Notes: a model not told the origin generated them from the sequence alone. 64,000 bases of DNA from Nitrospirillum sp034653355 (GCF_034653355.1 NZ_JAYEER010000003.1:372001-436000), one strand, 5' to 3'; positions 49,271 through 58,517 are shown, counted from the first letter of the stretch. A program made the numbers and translations.

Positions 49271-50464
49271 ATGGCCGAGGACAAGATGAAACTAGCGGCG
49301 CCCGGCGGCGGCGCCACGGCCCCGATACCCGAGGGGGCTGCCCGGCCGTGGCCCCCGGCCGACGCTGTCGGTCAATGGACGGACGTCTATTTCAAGCGTA
49401 CCCGTACCATTGTGGAGCGGCACGGCGACGTTCCCATCACCTACGCCATTTTTATGCGCCGCCCCGTGGTGTTCGCCCCCCGGCTGGCGCTGGACTGGCT
49501 GAAGTCGGTGGCGGCGGCCCGGGGCTTCACGCCGGAAATCGAAGTCCGCTATCATGAAGGCCAGTGGGTCGGGGCTGGCGAACCCATGATGTGGATCACG
49601 GGACCCTTCTCCCAACTCACGGAGTTGGAAACCCTGTTTCTGATGAAACTAGGCCCGGCTTGTGTGGCCGCTTATAACGCCTTCGTAATGAGTGCGGGCC
49701 TGCCTAAATCCGCCTTCCTGGCCATGGATGCCCGGCATTGCGCCGGTACCGAAATGGCCGACCTGATGGCCTACGCGGCGAGCGTCGGTTCCGAACGGGC
49801 CAAGCGCAAGGTCGGCGCCGTTGGCTTCATGGGCAACGCCACCGACGCCACCGCCCATTACTTCGGCCAGTCCCATGGCTTCGGCACCATGCCGCATGCC
49901 TTGATAGGCTATGCCGGGTCCACCGTGAAGGCGGCGGAGCTTTACCACGACACCTTCCCCGGCGAATCCATGACCGTGCTGGTGGATTATTTCGGCCGTG
50001 AGGTCAGCGACACGCTGGAGGTGTGCCGCCGCTTCTCCGAACTGGCGGCGGCCGGCAGATTATCAGTGCGTCTGGACACCCCGGGGGGCCGGTTCATCGA
50101 GGGCCTGGACCCGCCACAGAGCTATGCCGTGCTGGAGCGGCGCGCGCCCGACAGCATCCGGGGATATCGGGACGAAACCGAGTTGCGCTACCTGATTGGC
50201 GCCGGCGTCTCAGCCGCGGGCCTGCACTGGATGCGCGAGAACCTCGACCAAGCTGGTTTCGACAAGGTGCGGATCGTCGCATCCAGCGGTTTCAGCCCGG
50301 CCAAATGCCGGGTTATGGCCGATGCCCAGGCGCCCATCGACGTGGTGGGCACGGGCAGCTTCCTGCCGGAACATTGGGGCGAGACCTACGCAACCGCCGA
50401 CATCGTCGCCTACGATGGCGTGGCCCGCGTTAAAATGGGACGCGAATTCCTGCTGAAACGCTGA
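49271..50464 (+). CDS. pncB: nicotinate phosphoribosyltransferase
   Basis: Converts nicotinate and PRPP to nicotinate mononucleotide in NAD salvage. 397 residues with GGAAGGA about 8 bases before the ATG. Conserved stretches: MDARHCAGTEMADLMAYAAS, the central GFMGNATDATAHYFGQSHGF then GTMPHALIGYAGSTVKA, and RLDTPGGRFIEGLDP and the phosphate site VVGTGSFLP. The Tn7-like element begins about 110 bases after its stop. Confidence 0.9.
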   Translation: MAEDKMKLAAPGGGATAPIPEGAARPWPPADAVGQWTDVYFKRTRTIVERHGDVPITYAIFMRRPVVFAPRLALDWLKSVAAARGFTPEIEVRYHEGQWVGAGEPMMWITGPFSQLTELETLFLMKLGPACVAAYNAFVMSAGLPKSAFLAMDARHCAGTEMADLMAYAASVGSERAKRKVGAVGFMGNATDATAHYFGQSHGFGTMPHALIGYAGSTVKAAELYHDTFPGESMTVLVDYFGREVSDTLEVCRRFSELAAAGRLSVRLDTPGGRFIEGLDPPQSYAVLERRAPDSIRGYRDETELRYLIGAGVSAAGLHWMRENLDQAGFDKVRIVASSGFSPAKCRVMADAQAPIDVVGTGSFLPEHWGETYATADIVAYDGVARVKMGREFLLKR

Positions 50465-50480
50465 CCGAATAACAGAAAAA

Positions 50481-50526
50481 GCCCCGGGCGGCCTTCCCGA
50501 TCGCTCGGGGAGGCCGCCCGGGGGCG
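50481..50526 (+). terminator. pncB terminator
   Basis: A very long hairpin: 14 bp (GCCCCGGGCGGCCT / AGGCCGCCCGGGGC with one bulged G) plus an inner CCCGA/TCGGG stem, preceded by AAAAA. It lies 16 bases after the pncB stop. Confidence 0.8.
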
Positions 50527-50575
50527 CTTCTAAGATGTGAGGGAGGGGCGTTACTTGATGCCCTTCATCTCATCC

Positions 50576-50705
50576 CTTTTCATGGAAATCCGGATCTTGG
50601 GCGTCTGAGAGCCCCAGGAAATCTGGGGGGCTTTTCATAGAATTCCGGATTCCTTTTCATGGAATGCCGGATTCAGGCCGGTCTTTGTCATAGAACGCCG
50701 GATTC
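50576..50705 (+). repeat. four TnsB-site-like direct repeats at the element end
   Basis: Four copies in the same orientation of TTTTCATRGAANNCCGGATT: 50576-50596, 50631-50652, 50653-50674 (abutting the previous one) and 50683-50705 (one base longer). The arrangement resembles the TnsB-binding arrays at Tn7-like ends. They lie 90-220 bases past the tniQ stop. An imperfect hairpin (AGCCCCAG / CTGGGGGGCT then TTTT) lies between copies 1 and 2. Confidence 0.75.
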
Positions 50706-50795
50706 GTGTCGGCTGTGTCGTTGGCCCGGCCCCTTATTGGAGTGGCCGAGGGACTTGATTCGGAGAGATATGTCGCGCCCCTCGCGCCGATTTAT

Positions 50796-52654
50796 CTATC
50801 CGATGATCCGGTCGATATCACTGCGCTCATAAAGATACATCTCGCCGCCATCGACGGAGGGACCGGAAACCGGTCGTGCTCCGCTATACAGAAGCGTCGA
50901 GTTGACTGATTTGACATCTAAACCGCGCTGGGCCGCAACGTCTCTGGCGAGCATGTACCTTCCAGAAAAGTCGCGGAAATCCTTGTTCAAGACCTTGGCA
51001 CGGCGGGTGACGCGTCCGACCTTGTCCCTGGATTTCAGGATGTCGTTTTGCACCCAAAGTCGAACCGACTTGGTCTGAACGTTCAGCTTGGCCGCAATGT
51101 CGGAAACGGCCAGAACGTCCTGGCGAAGCTTCACCGCCAACTTCTTCACCGCGTCGATGGTGAAAACCAGATTGGTAAATCCCCGGGATCCCGCCAGCCT
51201 CCCGGCTGGAAGCAAGGTTCCCTCGATGACAGCGCGATATACCGTCGCGGCGTTCCGGTCGTCATAACTCATCGGCATGCGTCTGATGAGGTTGGCCGTC
51301 GTGATCATGTCTTTGCCCAGCGGCAACGGCAGCTCCGTCAGTTCCAGGCGGTTGACGGCGTCCAGGAGATCCTGGACTTCTGCCCTGAGAAGCGGGTGCT
51401 TAAAGAATGTGGTGGCGATGGGCTCGGATGCCACGGTGAGAAGACCGGCGTCCTCCATCTGCCCAAGGGTCCGATCATTGACCCCCAGCATGGCCCTGGC
51501 GGCCTTGCCATCAATGTACCGCTCGACCTCGGCTTGGAGGTCCAAAACCTTCTGGGGGTCGAGCCGAGAACCGAAGCCTTTGCCCGTTCCCTTGACCAAA
51601 AACATGTCGCGTTCCTCGGCCAGACGCATGAGTTGAGGCATTGAGGTCCCCAGGAGGCGAATAGCCTCCTGGGGAAGAAGAAGGACCGCGATGGATTGGC
51701 ACGGCGCGCGCGGACGACGGCCCTGGCTTTGGTTACCAGCGTGACATCACCGGCGACATACTGGCTGAAGGTGCCGGTAATGGGCCCAAACGCCGGGTCC
51801 TTATCCTGCTTTAGGATCCATTTGGCGGTAACACCGATGTCGCGGTGCATCCGCTCGTGCTGGTCCTGACGATCAGCCGCTGACTGCCGCAGCCAATCGA
51901 TATGGCGGTAGAAGGAATGAGGCCAGTCCGCGCAGGCCTGCCAGCCGATGTTCAGGTAGGCAAGGACTCGTTCGGGATGATGCCGACCGATTTTGACCGC
52001 CGCGACATTCAACAAGGTGTCGTGGACGCATTGGCCCAGCATGTAGATGGTCTTCAGCAGGCAGCCGACATCCATGCCTGCCAGCCCTTCCGGCGGGGGC
52101 TTACCTTCGAGGAGTGAAACAACCGCTTTCAGGCCTTCAATGTCGTCAGGGGCAGGCTCGGGGTCGATGACGCGGTAGTCGGCACCGCAATGCACGCAGT
52201 GGGTCAACTTGCTGGTCAGCCAGTTGAGTGGCCCCCTGCACTCGGCACACCGGTCGACCAGCATGACGTTGTGATGGGGGCAGGCCACCATGAACACGAA
52301 GTCCCAGACAGCGCGATGATAAGGGGCTTCAGCCAGGCACAACGGGCAGCATTTCCGCCAGATGAGGGAGACGAGTTCCTTCGACAGCGTGTGCCCGAGG
52401 AGGCGCACGTGTCGGGTATCGGCTGCGCGGTAGGACATGCGCTCCAACTCGTCAGGCGTCATCGACAGGAGGTGGCGAAGGGGCTCCATGTCGGTATTCG
52501 ACAGCATGAAGGCGCGGGCCGCCATGAGGCGCGGAGCTACATATGTCAGCACGGCCCAGGGGGTGGGCCTGAAGTTCTCTTCAGCAGACCTGGCGACGAA
52601 ACCAAGGAACCCTTCATCAACGTAGGGCACCAGCGGGAAAATCAATTTGAACAT
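50796..52654 (-). CDS. tniQ: TniQ/TnsD-family target-selection protein, frameshifted
   Basis: The N-terminal part (MFKLIFPLVPYVDEG...) carries TniQ zinc motifs: CCPLCLAEAPYHRAVWDFVF then CPHH, CAEC, CVHCGADY. After residue about 330 the frame is lost. The continuation (PQEAIRLLGTSMPQLMRLAE and a C-terminal part with VNDRTLGQMEDAGLLTVASE and TKSVRLWVQNDI, helix-turn-helix-like) lies in the -1 frame. One extra C in the CCCC at 51671-51674 (plus-strand G) restores about 619 residues. TniQ proteins bind target DNA and recruit the TnsC/TnsB machinery. The second half could also be a separate gene from the ATG at 51641. Confidence 0.78.
51648..51674. repeat. 11-bp perfect palindrome inside tniQ at the frameshift
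   Basis: CCCCAGGAGGC and GCCTCCTGGGG flank GAATA. On the coding strand the hairpin starts exactly at the CCCC where the frame changes, and its 5' arm contains AGGAGG. Chance, a terminator relic or a recoding element are all possible. Confidence 0.6.
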
Positions 52655-52656
52655 GG

Positions 52657-53649
52657 CTACAGCAGTTCCTTCAGCGCCTGATCGGTTTTACGCGGCCGGG
52701 GGAGGCTGAGTTTCTCCGTGGTGGGCGCGGGCAGCACCTTCAGGGAATGCTTATCGGACCGGAACGGATTGGGCTGTCGGCGCTCTGCCCTGACCTGTCC
52801 CCTTTCGAAGGCTTCAGCGAGGAGTTCCTGGCTTAGGCAGGGCAATGGAGAGCTGCGTTCAACCAGCGCCATTTCCGCCGCCATTTGGAGCCATTTGGTG
52901 GTTCTTCCAATTAAGCCGTCAGAAGCGATCCAAAGGCGAAATGCCATGTCATCGTCGAACAGGTTCGACGGCGCTGGGAGGCCCATGCGTTCTTCATACA
53001 TGTAGAGGAAAGATTGGTAGATATCCCGGTCCGCCTGTTTGAACCAATCGAAGGGCTCCAGACGTTCAGACCATCCATTCCGACGCTCCGACTGGGAATT
53101 TGTATCGATGACCTCGGCTCCCTCGGGCTGACCCGCGAGAATCACCGGACAGACAGCGGCGTTCAGGATGGATTTGATGAGGTCGCCTGAAGCATACGCG
53201 TTGGCTCGCTTGTTACCCGCGCTGACGATGTGCTGGATCTCGTCGAGGATGAGGAGTTTAGGCGCCGCTCTGGCCAGCGTCCGGGTAACAATATGGGTGT
53301 ACTCGGACACGCTGCGATTCGAGGGAACATCGCCCAGCGCTTTTAAGATCGCGATGGCCAAGGCCTTCAGCGTCGATTGAGGAGGAATCTCAACATATAG
53401 GACCGGGTGATAGAGATAGCGATCCCGCTGTTCAGCCGGGTACTCGTCGACAATCTCCTTGAGGAGGGTAGACTTGCCGGTACCCGTAGGCCCCAGCAAC
53501 GTCATCGACCGGGCTTCCTTACCGCAACAACCAATGTCTATTGCGTTGCGAATCCACTGCTTGATTTGAGCCTGTTTAGGCAGGTCGATAGCGATTTTTA
53601 CAATGTTTCTGAAGCGTTCAAGTCGCTCTTCACGATCCATGTTAGACAT
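52657..53649 (-). CDS. tnsC: TnsC/TniB-family AAA+ ATPase
   Basis: 330 residues from MSNMDREERLERFRNIVKI. Walker A GPTGTGKST (near 58), Walker B LLILDEIQH (near 130) and a sensor-type region follow. It is the regulator that links TniQ-bound target to the transposase. The start overlaps the tnsB stop by 8 bases; an ATG three codons later is the alternative. tniQ starts 2 bases after its stop. Confidence 0.9.
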   Translation of the reverse strand: MSNMDREERLERFRNIVKIAIDLPKQAQIKQWIRNAIDIGCCGKEARSMTLLGPTGTGKSTLLKEIVDEYPAEQRDRYLYHPVLYVEIPPQSTLKALAIAILKALGDVPSNRSVSEYTHIVTRTLARAAPKLLILDEIQHIVSAGNKRANAYASGDLIKSILNAAVCPVILAGQPEGAEVIDTNSQSERRNGWSERLEPFDWFKQADRDIYQSFLYMYEERMGLPAPSNLFDDDMAFRLWIASDGLIGRTTKWLQMAAEMALVERSSPLPCLSQELLAEAFERGQVRAERRQPNPFRSDKHSLKVLPAPTTEKLSLPRPRKTDQALKELL

Positions 53650-55792
53650 CCTTGTTTCCACCCCGACCGGTGACCCCCATACGGCGAGCCATCTCTGCAA
53701 ACCTTGCTGCGCTGGAAGCTGACGAGTTGGTCCCCGAGGCCGATAAATCCGATGCGACAGGTTCGGTCGGGGACGGGAGTAGTTCCAAGACCTCCGGTGT
53801 TGGCGCGGAAGCAGTGAAGTCCTGGCCGATGTTGTCGTCCTCGTCCGGAATGGTGAATTCCCCAGCAAGAACCGAGTCCGGCAGCTGCTCCAATGCGTCC
53901 GAAATGGAAAGGTCGCTTAGCGCCGGATTGATGGGACTGGGGATCTGGTGCTTAGGGACGCCATAAGCAGCTTTCAGCCGTCGAACCTTTCGGTCTTTGG
54001 GGACATGCTTGTCTTGGATGTACCGCTGTAGGTCGGCGTGGGCTGCCGCGACGTTGTCCTCGCTATATTTTTCCGGTCGGGCCTTGATGAGTTTCAGGGC
54101 CAGGGTCTGCTGCACGAGCGTCACACCGCGCGCGTCGAACATCCGCCGCGAACCGGGTGATTGTTGGACGGTAACGAAGCGCTCTCGCCCGGGGTCGTAG
54201 ACCTGGATGGCTCCCAGGTCTTTAGGGTCGATCTTGCACATCACCGTGCCGCCGGGGTTGTAGGCGGGGCTGGTGCGAATGGCCGCGATTTCAGGCCCGT
54301 TGTAGATCAGGTTATTGACCCTGACCCCGTAATCGAACAGCCGCCGATGCGTTGTCAGACAGAACGCCGCTTTCAACACCTCCGGTTCGGGCAGCGGAAT
54401 AATGTGGTGCCGCGCCACGCTTTCCAGCCACCGGCGATGAGGCGCGTCGTTGATTCCGGTGTGGAACTGTTGGGAATAGACCTCGATAATCCAACGATGG
54501 ACCAGGTAGTCCAGCTCCTCCAGGGTAACGACAGGCTGCATTTCGACGGTTTCTTCGTTCCGCCGCCGATAAAAGTCTTCGAAGGTTCGACCCGGGATGT
54601 AGCGGACCAGGCTGCGGGTGAAGGTGCCGAAGAATTGTTCGATTGCCGCCTTGTCGTTGGGCGTCTCGCGGGCCGCGAAGGTGATGTTGCAACCAAGCAG
54701 CTTGAGCATCGCCGAGAAGTCATTGGCGACGAACTGGCTCCCCAGGTCCGCGAAGTAATTTTCGGACAGCCCCCAGCACGGCCACGCCCCTTTGATGTCA
54801 GGGTACTTTTCCTTCACATACGTTTTTGGGTAGGTCGCGTGATGGATGCATTCGATGGCAGCGGCGACAGATTGCTCGAAGCCGATGTAGCGGCCAACCG
54901 GCATCCTGCTGAAGTGGTCGTAAGCGATAATGACGACGGGACGGTCGATGGGATTTCCATCCTTGTCGACCACGATTAAGTCGGTCTTGAGCAGATCCAG
55001 TTCAGTGCGCTCGTGGTGGCGCTCAGTCGAGACATGTCCGGTCTTCGGCCGATAAATCCGGTCTGCCACGGCGACACCTTTCCGGTTCGCGGTGGCCACG
55101 TATCGGTCGTAGGTTTTGATTTTCCGGTAGACGGTGGAGTAGCTCGGCACCCACGTGTCGCCGGTCAGCCGATTGCGGCGCGTGAACACGTCGCGGACCT
55201 GTCTGTAGACGTTGCTCACGTCGTACTGCATTGAATTCAGGAAGAGGCCCTCGACCGTTTCGTCAAACAGGTTCTGCGCATCGAGCTTCTGCTGTGAGCC
55301 GCGGCGCCCGCGCTGGGCAATGCGGTCCATCAAGGCCTGGAAATCGCGCCCGCTTTTCTCCCATTCGGTGATCCAACTCTGGAGCGTGCCCGGTTGAGGA
55401 GGGTGACGGTCGTTCAGCACGGCGGCCGTGGCTTCGATGACAGGGACGAGTTCCTGCCGCTTCCGGGTTTTCAGCCCACTCCTTTCCCAAGCCTGGACGT
55501 AGGTCACTCGGCGCAGAGTCCGGGCCTTCAGGTCTTCATCGACTTGGAGCTGGGCCAGCGATGTCAGGTCGCTCTTGCGGCCTTCCTTGAAGGCGCGTTC
55601 TTCAGCACCGCCGACGCGATACGCTTGTCCCCTCGCCATCAGGTCCAGCAGCTCGTCTTCGCGAACCACGAAAGGGGAGCTGTTGGCGACATCAAGGAAC
55701 ACCAGGTTGCGGCATGCGTCACGGCGCTCGAAAGCAACCATTCGCCCTTCGATGCGCAGGTACTGGTCGCGGAAGAGGGCAATGCTGGTCAT
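53642..55792 (-). CDS. tnsB: TnsB/TniA-family DDE transposase
   Basis: 716 residues from MTSIALFRDQYLRIEGR. The retroviral-integrase-like catalytic triad is intact (numbering from the chosen start): Asp266 in ELDLLKTD, Asp349 in FADLGSQFVAND, Glu385 in PNDKAAIEQFFGTF. An N-terminal helical DNA-binding region and a C-terminal Mu-type barrel region (about 500-570) are present. The ATG overlaps the tnsA stop in an ATGA junction. It should cut and join the 3' ends of the element. Confidence 0.92.
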   Translation of the reverse strand: MTSIALFRDQYLRIEGRMVAFERRDACRNLVFLDVANSSPFVVREDELLDLMARGQAYRVGGAEERAFKEGRKSDLTSLAQLQVDEDLKARTLRRVTYVQAWERSGLKTRKRQELVPVIEATAAVLNDRHPPQPGTLQSWITEWEKSGRDFQALMDRIAQRGRRGSQQKLDAQNLFDETVEGLFLNSMQYDVSNVYRQVRDVFTRRNRLTGDTWVPSYSTVYRKIKTYDRYVATANRKGVAVADRIYRPKTGHVSTERHHERTELDLLKTDLIVVDKDGNPIDRPVVIIAYDHFSRMPVGRYIGFEQSVAAAIECIHHATYPKTYVKEKYPDIKGAWPCWGLSENYFADLGSQFVANDFSAMLKLLGCNITFAARETPNDKAAIEQFFGTFTRSLVRYIPGRTFEDFYRRRNEETVEMQPVVTLEELDYLVHRWIIEVYSQQFHTGINDAPHRRWLESVARHHIIPLPEPEVLKAAFCLTTHRRLFDYGVRVNNLIYNGPEIAAIRTSPAYNPGGTVMCKIDPKDLGAIQVYDPGRERFVTVQQSPGSRRMFDARGVTLVQQTLALKLIKARPEKYSEDNVAAAHADLQRYIQDKHVPKDRKVRRLKAAYGVPKHQIPSPINPALSDLSISDALEQLPDSVLAGEFTIPDEDDNIGQDFTASAPTPEVLELLPSPTEPVASDLSASGTNSSASSAARFAEMARRMGVTGRGGNKDV

Positions 55793-56490
55793 AGCGTCTT
55801 CCTCCCCGTGACGAGGCAAACTGATGTATTGGCGGATAAGGGCTGACTCATGCTGAGCCGCAGCTTGCCTTTGAGAGCCAGTCCGTAGACGTGGGCCAGG
55901 CCTGTGACCTCGGTGCCGCCTATGGCCTGGATGACCTTGCCCACGGTGTCAGCACCGTTGGAGATCGCCTCGATGACGGAAAGCTCGCTGGCCCGGTTTA
56001 GGGGGGCGCTCTTCCATCGGTTCAGTTCGACTGCGTTTTTGAACCTGGGTTCGAGGTGGACGAACCGGTCATCGAGGCAGCGATAGTCAATCCCCCACCG
56101 GCCATATGCCGTGGTCAGGAGGTCGGCGTCGCAATATCGAGCCTTCGGCTTCTGCCTCGTGTCGATGATGTCGACAGCGTAGGTGGCGGCCTCCGCCTGC
56201 ACGATGAATGCGACGACGTGGGAGGTCGGCTTGCCGTTGAGGATATAGTGAGCGACGTGTGGCCTTGACTGGAACCCGATGACGGAGGGGTCCGCCTGGA
56301 GCAGGTACATGAAGTCGCGGTCAATGTCGCGGTACCAGCGAGCTTGTCCTTCGACAACTTTCCTGGTCGCGAAAATGCCACTCTGCCGAGCCCGATAGCC
56401 TTTAGGCGGGGTACCATCAGCTTGTGAAAGTTGAATAGCTCCAGGCCCGAGACCTCGATCAGGTCCGGAAAATGAAATGCTCGAAGGCAT
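55789..56490 (-). CDS. tnsA: TnsA-like protein with an apparently degenerate nuclease site
   Basis: 233 residues, first gene of the transposition operon. The TnsA core is recognisable from WYRDIDRDFMYLLQADPSVI and GFQSRPHVAHYILNGKP. However, the usual PDF is HVVAF (91-95) and the usual EVK is VDIID (106-110), and the first Glu is Asp. So the PD-(D/E)xK residues that cut the 5' strand in Tn7 seem lost. A C-terminal TnsC-binding-like helical region follows. If inactive, transposition would be replicative or cointegrate-forming. Confidence 0.75.
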   Translation of the reverse strand: MPSSISFSGPDRGLGPGAIQLSQADGTPPKGYRARQSGIFATRKVVEGQARWYRDIDRDFMYLLQADPSVIGFQSRPHVAHYILNGKPTSHVVAFIVQAEAATYAVDIIDTRQKPKARYCDADLLTTAYGRWGIDYRCLDDRFVHLEPRFKNAVELNRWKSAPLNRASELSVIEAISNGADTVGKVIQAIGGTEVTGLAHVYGLALKGKLRLSMSQPLSANTSVCLVTGRKTL

Positions 56491-57455
56491 AATACCCCCG
56501 CTTATTCGGTGGATTCCAATAACAGGACCAACTGACGTGACGACGTCGGTTTCAGGTCATATTATTTGGAGTATGTCTGCTGAAATCGCCGCAACAATTA
56601 GCCAATATTCCGTCGAATACGCGGTGTCATTCGTGCTGGCCATGATTTTGTACTCCGGCCCGGGGCAGCGACGCAACTTGCATACACGCAGATGTGCGTC
56701 AGCAACAATTGCGCACGACCTCAAGCTGATGTATTAATCTGATCAGAAATGGGCGATTAGCGATCTACGATCCGTGGTCCGGCTAGGTTGATTCAAACCA
56801 AGGCTGTGTATTTTCAGGGGCCTTGGTTGGGCCGCTTTGACCGTCAGATCCCGAAATAAGTGCCTATCAGCCGTATGCTGGCGGAGGCTATATCACCGCT
56901 TATGAAGTCCCCCTGGCGCATTGCGAGTCCAAATTGGGACCGCAGATATGGGCCGTGTACTTGGCGGAACGTTAAGTGGTCGATCATAGCGCGTCACCGG
57001 ATGTGAGGAGCCTGCCGATCATTAGGCCTACTCTGGATATTCCCATCAAGAATCAAAATGAACTTTTCCGATATAGTCTCGGCGTAAAGTCTTTATCTTA
57101 AGAACAGCCAGGTCACTGGTTGTCGGGACATTCTATATCCTGTCGAATTCGGACGCGAGTTGAGCAGCTGGTGGGGTTTCGCTTTATCCCGCGTTTTCCC
57201 GAAATTACCCATTTGCGGGATAAACCCTTCAATTCCAGCGCTCAAGCGTCCGCAGGTGAGTTCCCGCCCCCCATCGCGCTTGCGACGGCAGTTCGGGTTA
57301 CCGGCCACGAGGTCTCGGGAGGCATGCTCCCCGAAACCTGACCGATCAGCGAAACTGGGGAAAATTCAGGCGCCACTTCTGGGGAGTATTCGTCCGCCAC
57401 CGATAGTTTTCGAATCGAGTCCCCTCGTCGGACAAAGAGGCGTAGGCTGACCGAC
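56491..57455. other. non-coding stretch upstream of tnsA, candidate second transposon end
   Basis: Nearly 1 kb of lower-GC sequence with no supported gene. It must hold the tns promoter. Clear copies of the left-end repeat in inverted orientation were not found; a weak resemblance is GGATTCCAATAACAGG near 56511. An open frame on the plus strand starting at 56477 lacks coding character. Confidence 0.45.
57183..57224. repeat. inverted repeat
   Basis: TTTATCCCGC (57183-57192) and GCGGGATAAA (57215-57224), a 10-bp perfect match separated by 22 bases, in the non-coding stretch between tnsA and the next genes. It could be an operator or part of a mobile-element end. Confidence 0.5.
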
Positions 57456-57737
57456 ATGGCCACCCTTAAGGGATGGCGGGCCCAACCAGATATGGAGGAC
57501 GCGATGTCCGAGAAGGCGCCCGGCTTTTGGCACGACTTGCTGATCGAGGAAATCGTCGAGGGCTTGGAATGGGCCCGATCCCCGCTGCCGGTGCTGATCC
57601 CGCCAGTAGAGCAGTTGGCTGACGTCGCGGAGGGGATGGTTCCGATCAGCCTGAAGCGGCGCCCCAATGTTCATGTCGACTTGTCGGCGCTGGTGGGCCT
57701 GAAGACGGCGGCTAACCCGACTGCGCCTCGACATTAA
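57456..57737 (+). CDS. short hypothetical protein, possibly a fragment
   Basis: Up to 93 residues; the likely start is the internal ATG at 57504 (MSEKAPGFWHDLLIEEIVEG). No family recognised. It overlaps the 3' end of the convergent PIN-toxin gene by 26 bases. May be a truncated remnant. Confidence 0.35.
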   Translation: MATLKGWRAQPDMEDAMSEKAPGFWHDLLIEEIVEGLEWARSPLPVLIPPVEQLADVAEGMVPISLKRRPNVHVDLSALVGLKTAANPTAPRH

Positions 57738-58173
57738 TCGGGCTATCGTAGGGGTTCAGCAGTTCAAGGCCCGTGCTGGCGGCGATGAGGGAAAAGTGGC
57801 GTATGTTGCGGGTCGCTATTATCGCGCCCGTGTCCAGGGCTGTTGCCGCGATCATGAGGTCCCGCTCGAAGCTTGGGGTCCCGTCATGGGGAACGGAGAT
57901 GGAGAGTGCCCCATGGAGCCTGGCGATCTGGCCGTCGTAGGGAATGATCGGCAGCGCCAATGTCAGGGCGCGGAACCAGAGGTCGTTGTCGTTGGCCTCG
58001 GCTATTCGGCCCTGGATACGCAGGCGGGTTATCCCGCGTTCTATCTCCGAGATCACCACGGCAGGGACCAAGAGCTGGTCGGGGGACGTGTCAGTCCACC
58101 ATCTCAGCAGTTCCGGATGCTTAGTGCCGCGCCGGAGATCCGACAGGACACAGGTGTCGACAACGTATGTCAC
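57712..58173 (-). CDS. vapC: PIN-domain toxin, VapC/FitB-like
   Basis: 153 residues. The PIN active-site acids are visible: Asp6 in YVVDTCVLSDLRRG, Glu43 in ISEIERG, Asp105 in FERDLMIAATA and Asp/Asn in the later LDTGAIIATRNIRHF. Such proteins are RNases neutralised by a cognate antitoxin. It starts 3 bases after the antitoxin stop. Confidence 0.88.
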   Translation of the reverse strand: MTYVVDTCVLSDLRRGTKHPELLRWWTDTSPDQLLVPAVVISEIERGITRLRIQGRIAEANDNDLWFRALTLALPIIPYDGQIARLHGALSISVPHDGTPSFERDLMIAATALDTGAIIATRNIRHFSLIAASTGLELLNPYDSPINVEAQSG

Positions 58174-58176
58174 CGG

Positions 58177-58455
58177 TCATTTCCCATCCTCCCCGGCCTG
58201 CCTGCCGACTATTCTGGGGATCCAGGTGAACGGGGTGTCACCGGCCCGGCCACCAAGGTAGGCGGCTGCCGATCCGGCGGCCAAGTGATCTTTCAGTAGA
58301 GATCGAATGGCCAGCCAGTCGGCTTGGGAGATCACGACGGCAATGTTGGCGCCGCTGCTGGCGAGGGCTTGGGGGCCGTCGTATTGGCATGCCGTGACGA
58401 CCTCGGCAACACCATCGCCGAGAGGCCCCAGTTCCCAGGAGTCCTTGTTCGCCAT
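58177..58455 (-). CDS. vapB: antitoxin partner of the PIN toxin (Phd/YefM-like)
   Basis: 92 residues, with a core GANIAVVISQADWLAIRSLL resembling the Phd/YefM strand-helix DNA-binding/dimer region and a C-terminal tail that would wrap the toxin. Paired with vapC (3-base gap). A GC palindrome 63 bases upstream is a plausible autoregulatory operator. Confidence 0.7.
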   Translation of the reverse strand: MANKDSWELGPLGDGVAEVVTACQYDGPQALASSGANIAVVISQADWLAIRSLLKDHLAAGSAAAYLGGRAGDTPFTWIPRIVGRQAGEDGK

Positions 58456-58517
58456 ACTGACTTAGCCTCGGCACTTCACCAGGGCGTACACAAGCGTATC
58501 GGGACATGCAGGGTCCG

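Larger units (their letters stand above)
50576..56490 (-). mobile_element. compact Tn7-like transposon (tnsA-tnsB-tnsC-tniQ)
   Basis: Minimum extent given from the first repeat to the tnsA start. Four overlapping or abutting genes in the order tnsA, tnsB, tnsC, tniQ are followed by a repeat array, with no cargo on the tniQ side. Codon use and GC are lower than in the flanking chromosome. The other end was not located; it should lie at or beyond 56491, possibly with the toxin-antitoxin and nuclease genes as cargo. Insertion is immediately downstream of pncB. Confidence 0.75.

Noticed and set aside
50576..50705. CRISPR array
   Set aside because: Only four imperfect repeats with unequal spacing, two of them abutting with no spacer; no cas genes. 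Better explained as transposase binding sites.
50706..50909. Short plus-strand open frame between the repeat array and tniQ
   Set aside because: Overlaps the tniQ 3' end in antisense and has no ribosome binding site or family features.
51338..51641. C-terminal part of the first tniQ frame as genuine protein
   Set aside because: After residue about 330 the sequence becomes Arg/Pro/Ser/Trp-rich out-of-frame sequence, while the adjacent frame reads as ordinary protein.
56477..56737. Plus-strand 86-codon open frame upstream of tnsA
   Set aside because: Overlaps the tnsA start, no ribosome binding site and unremarkable composition; probably promoter or end DNA.
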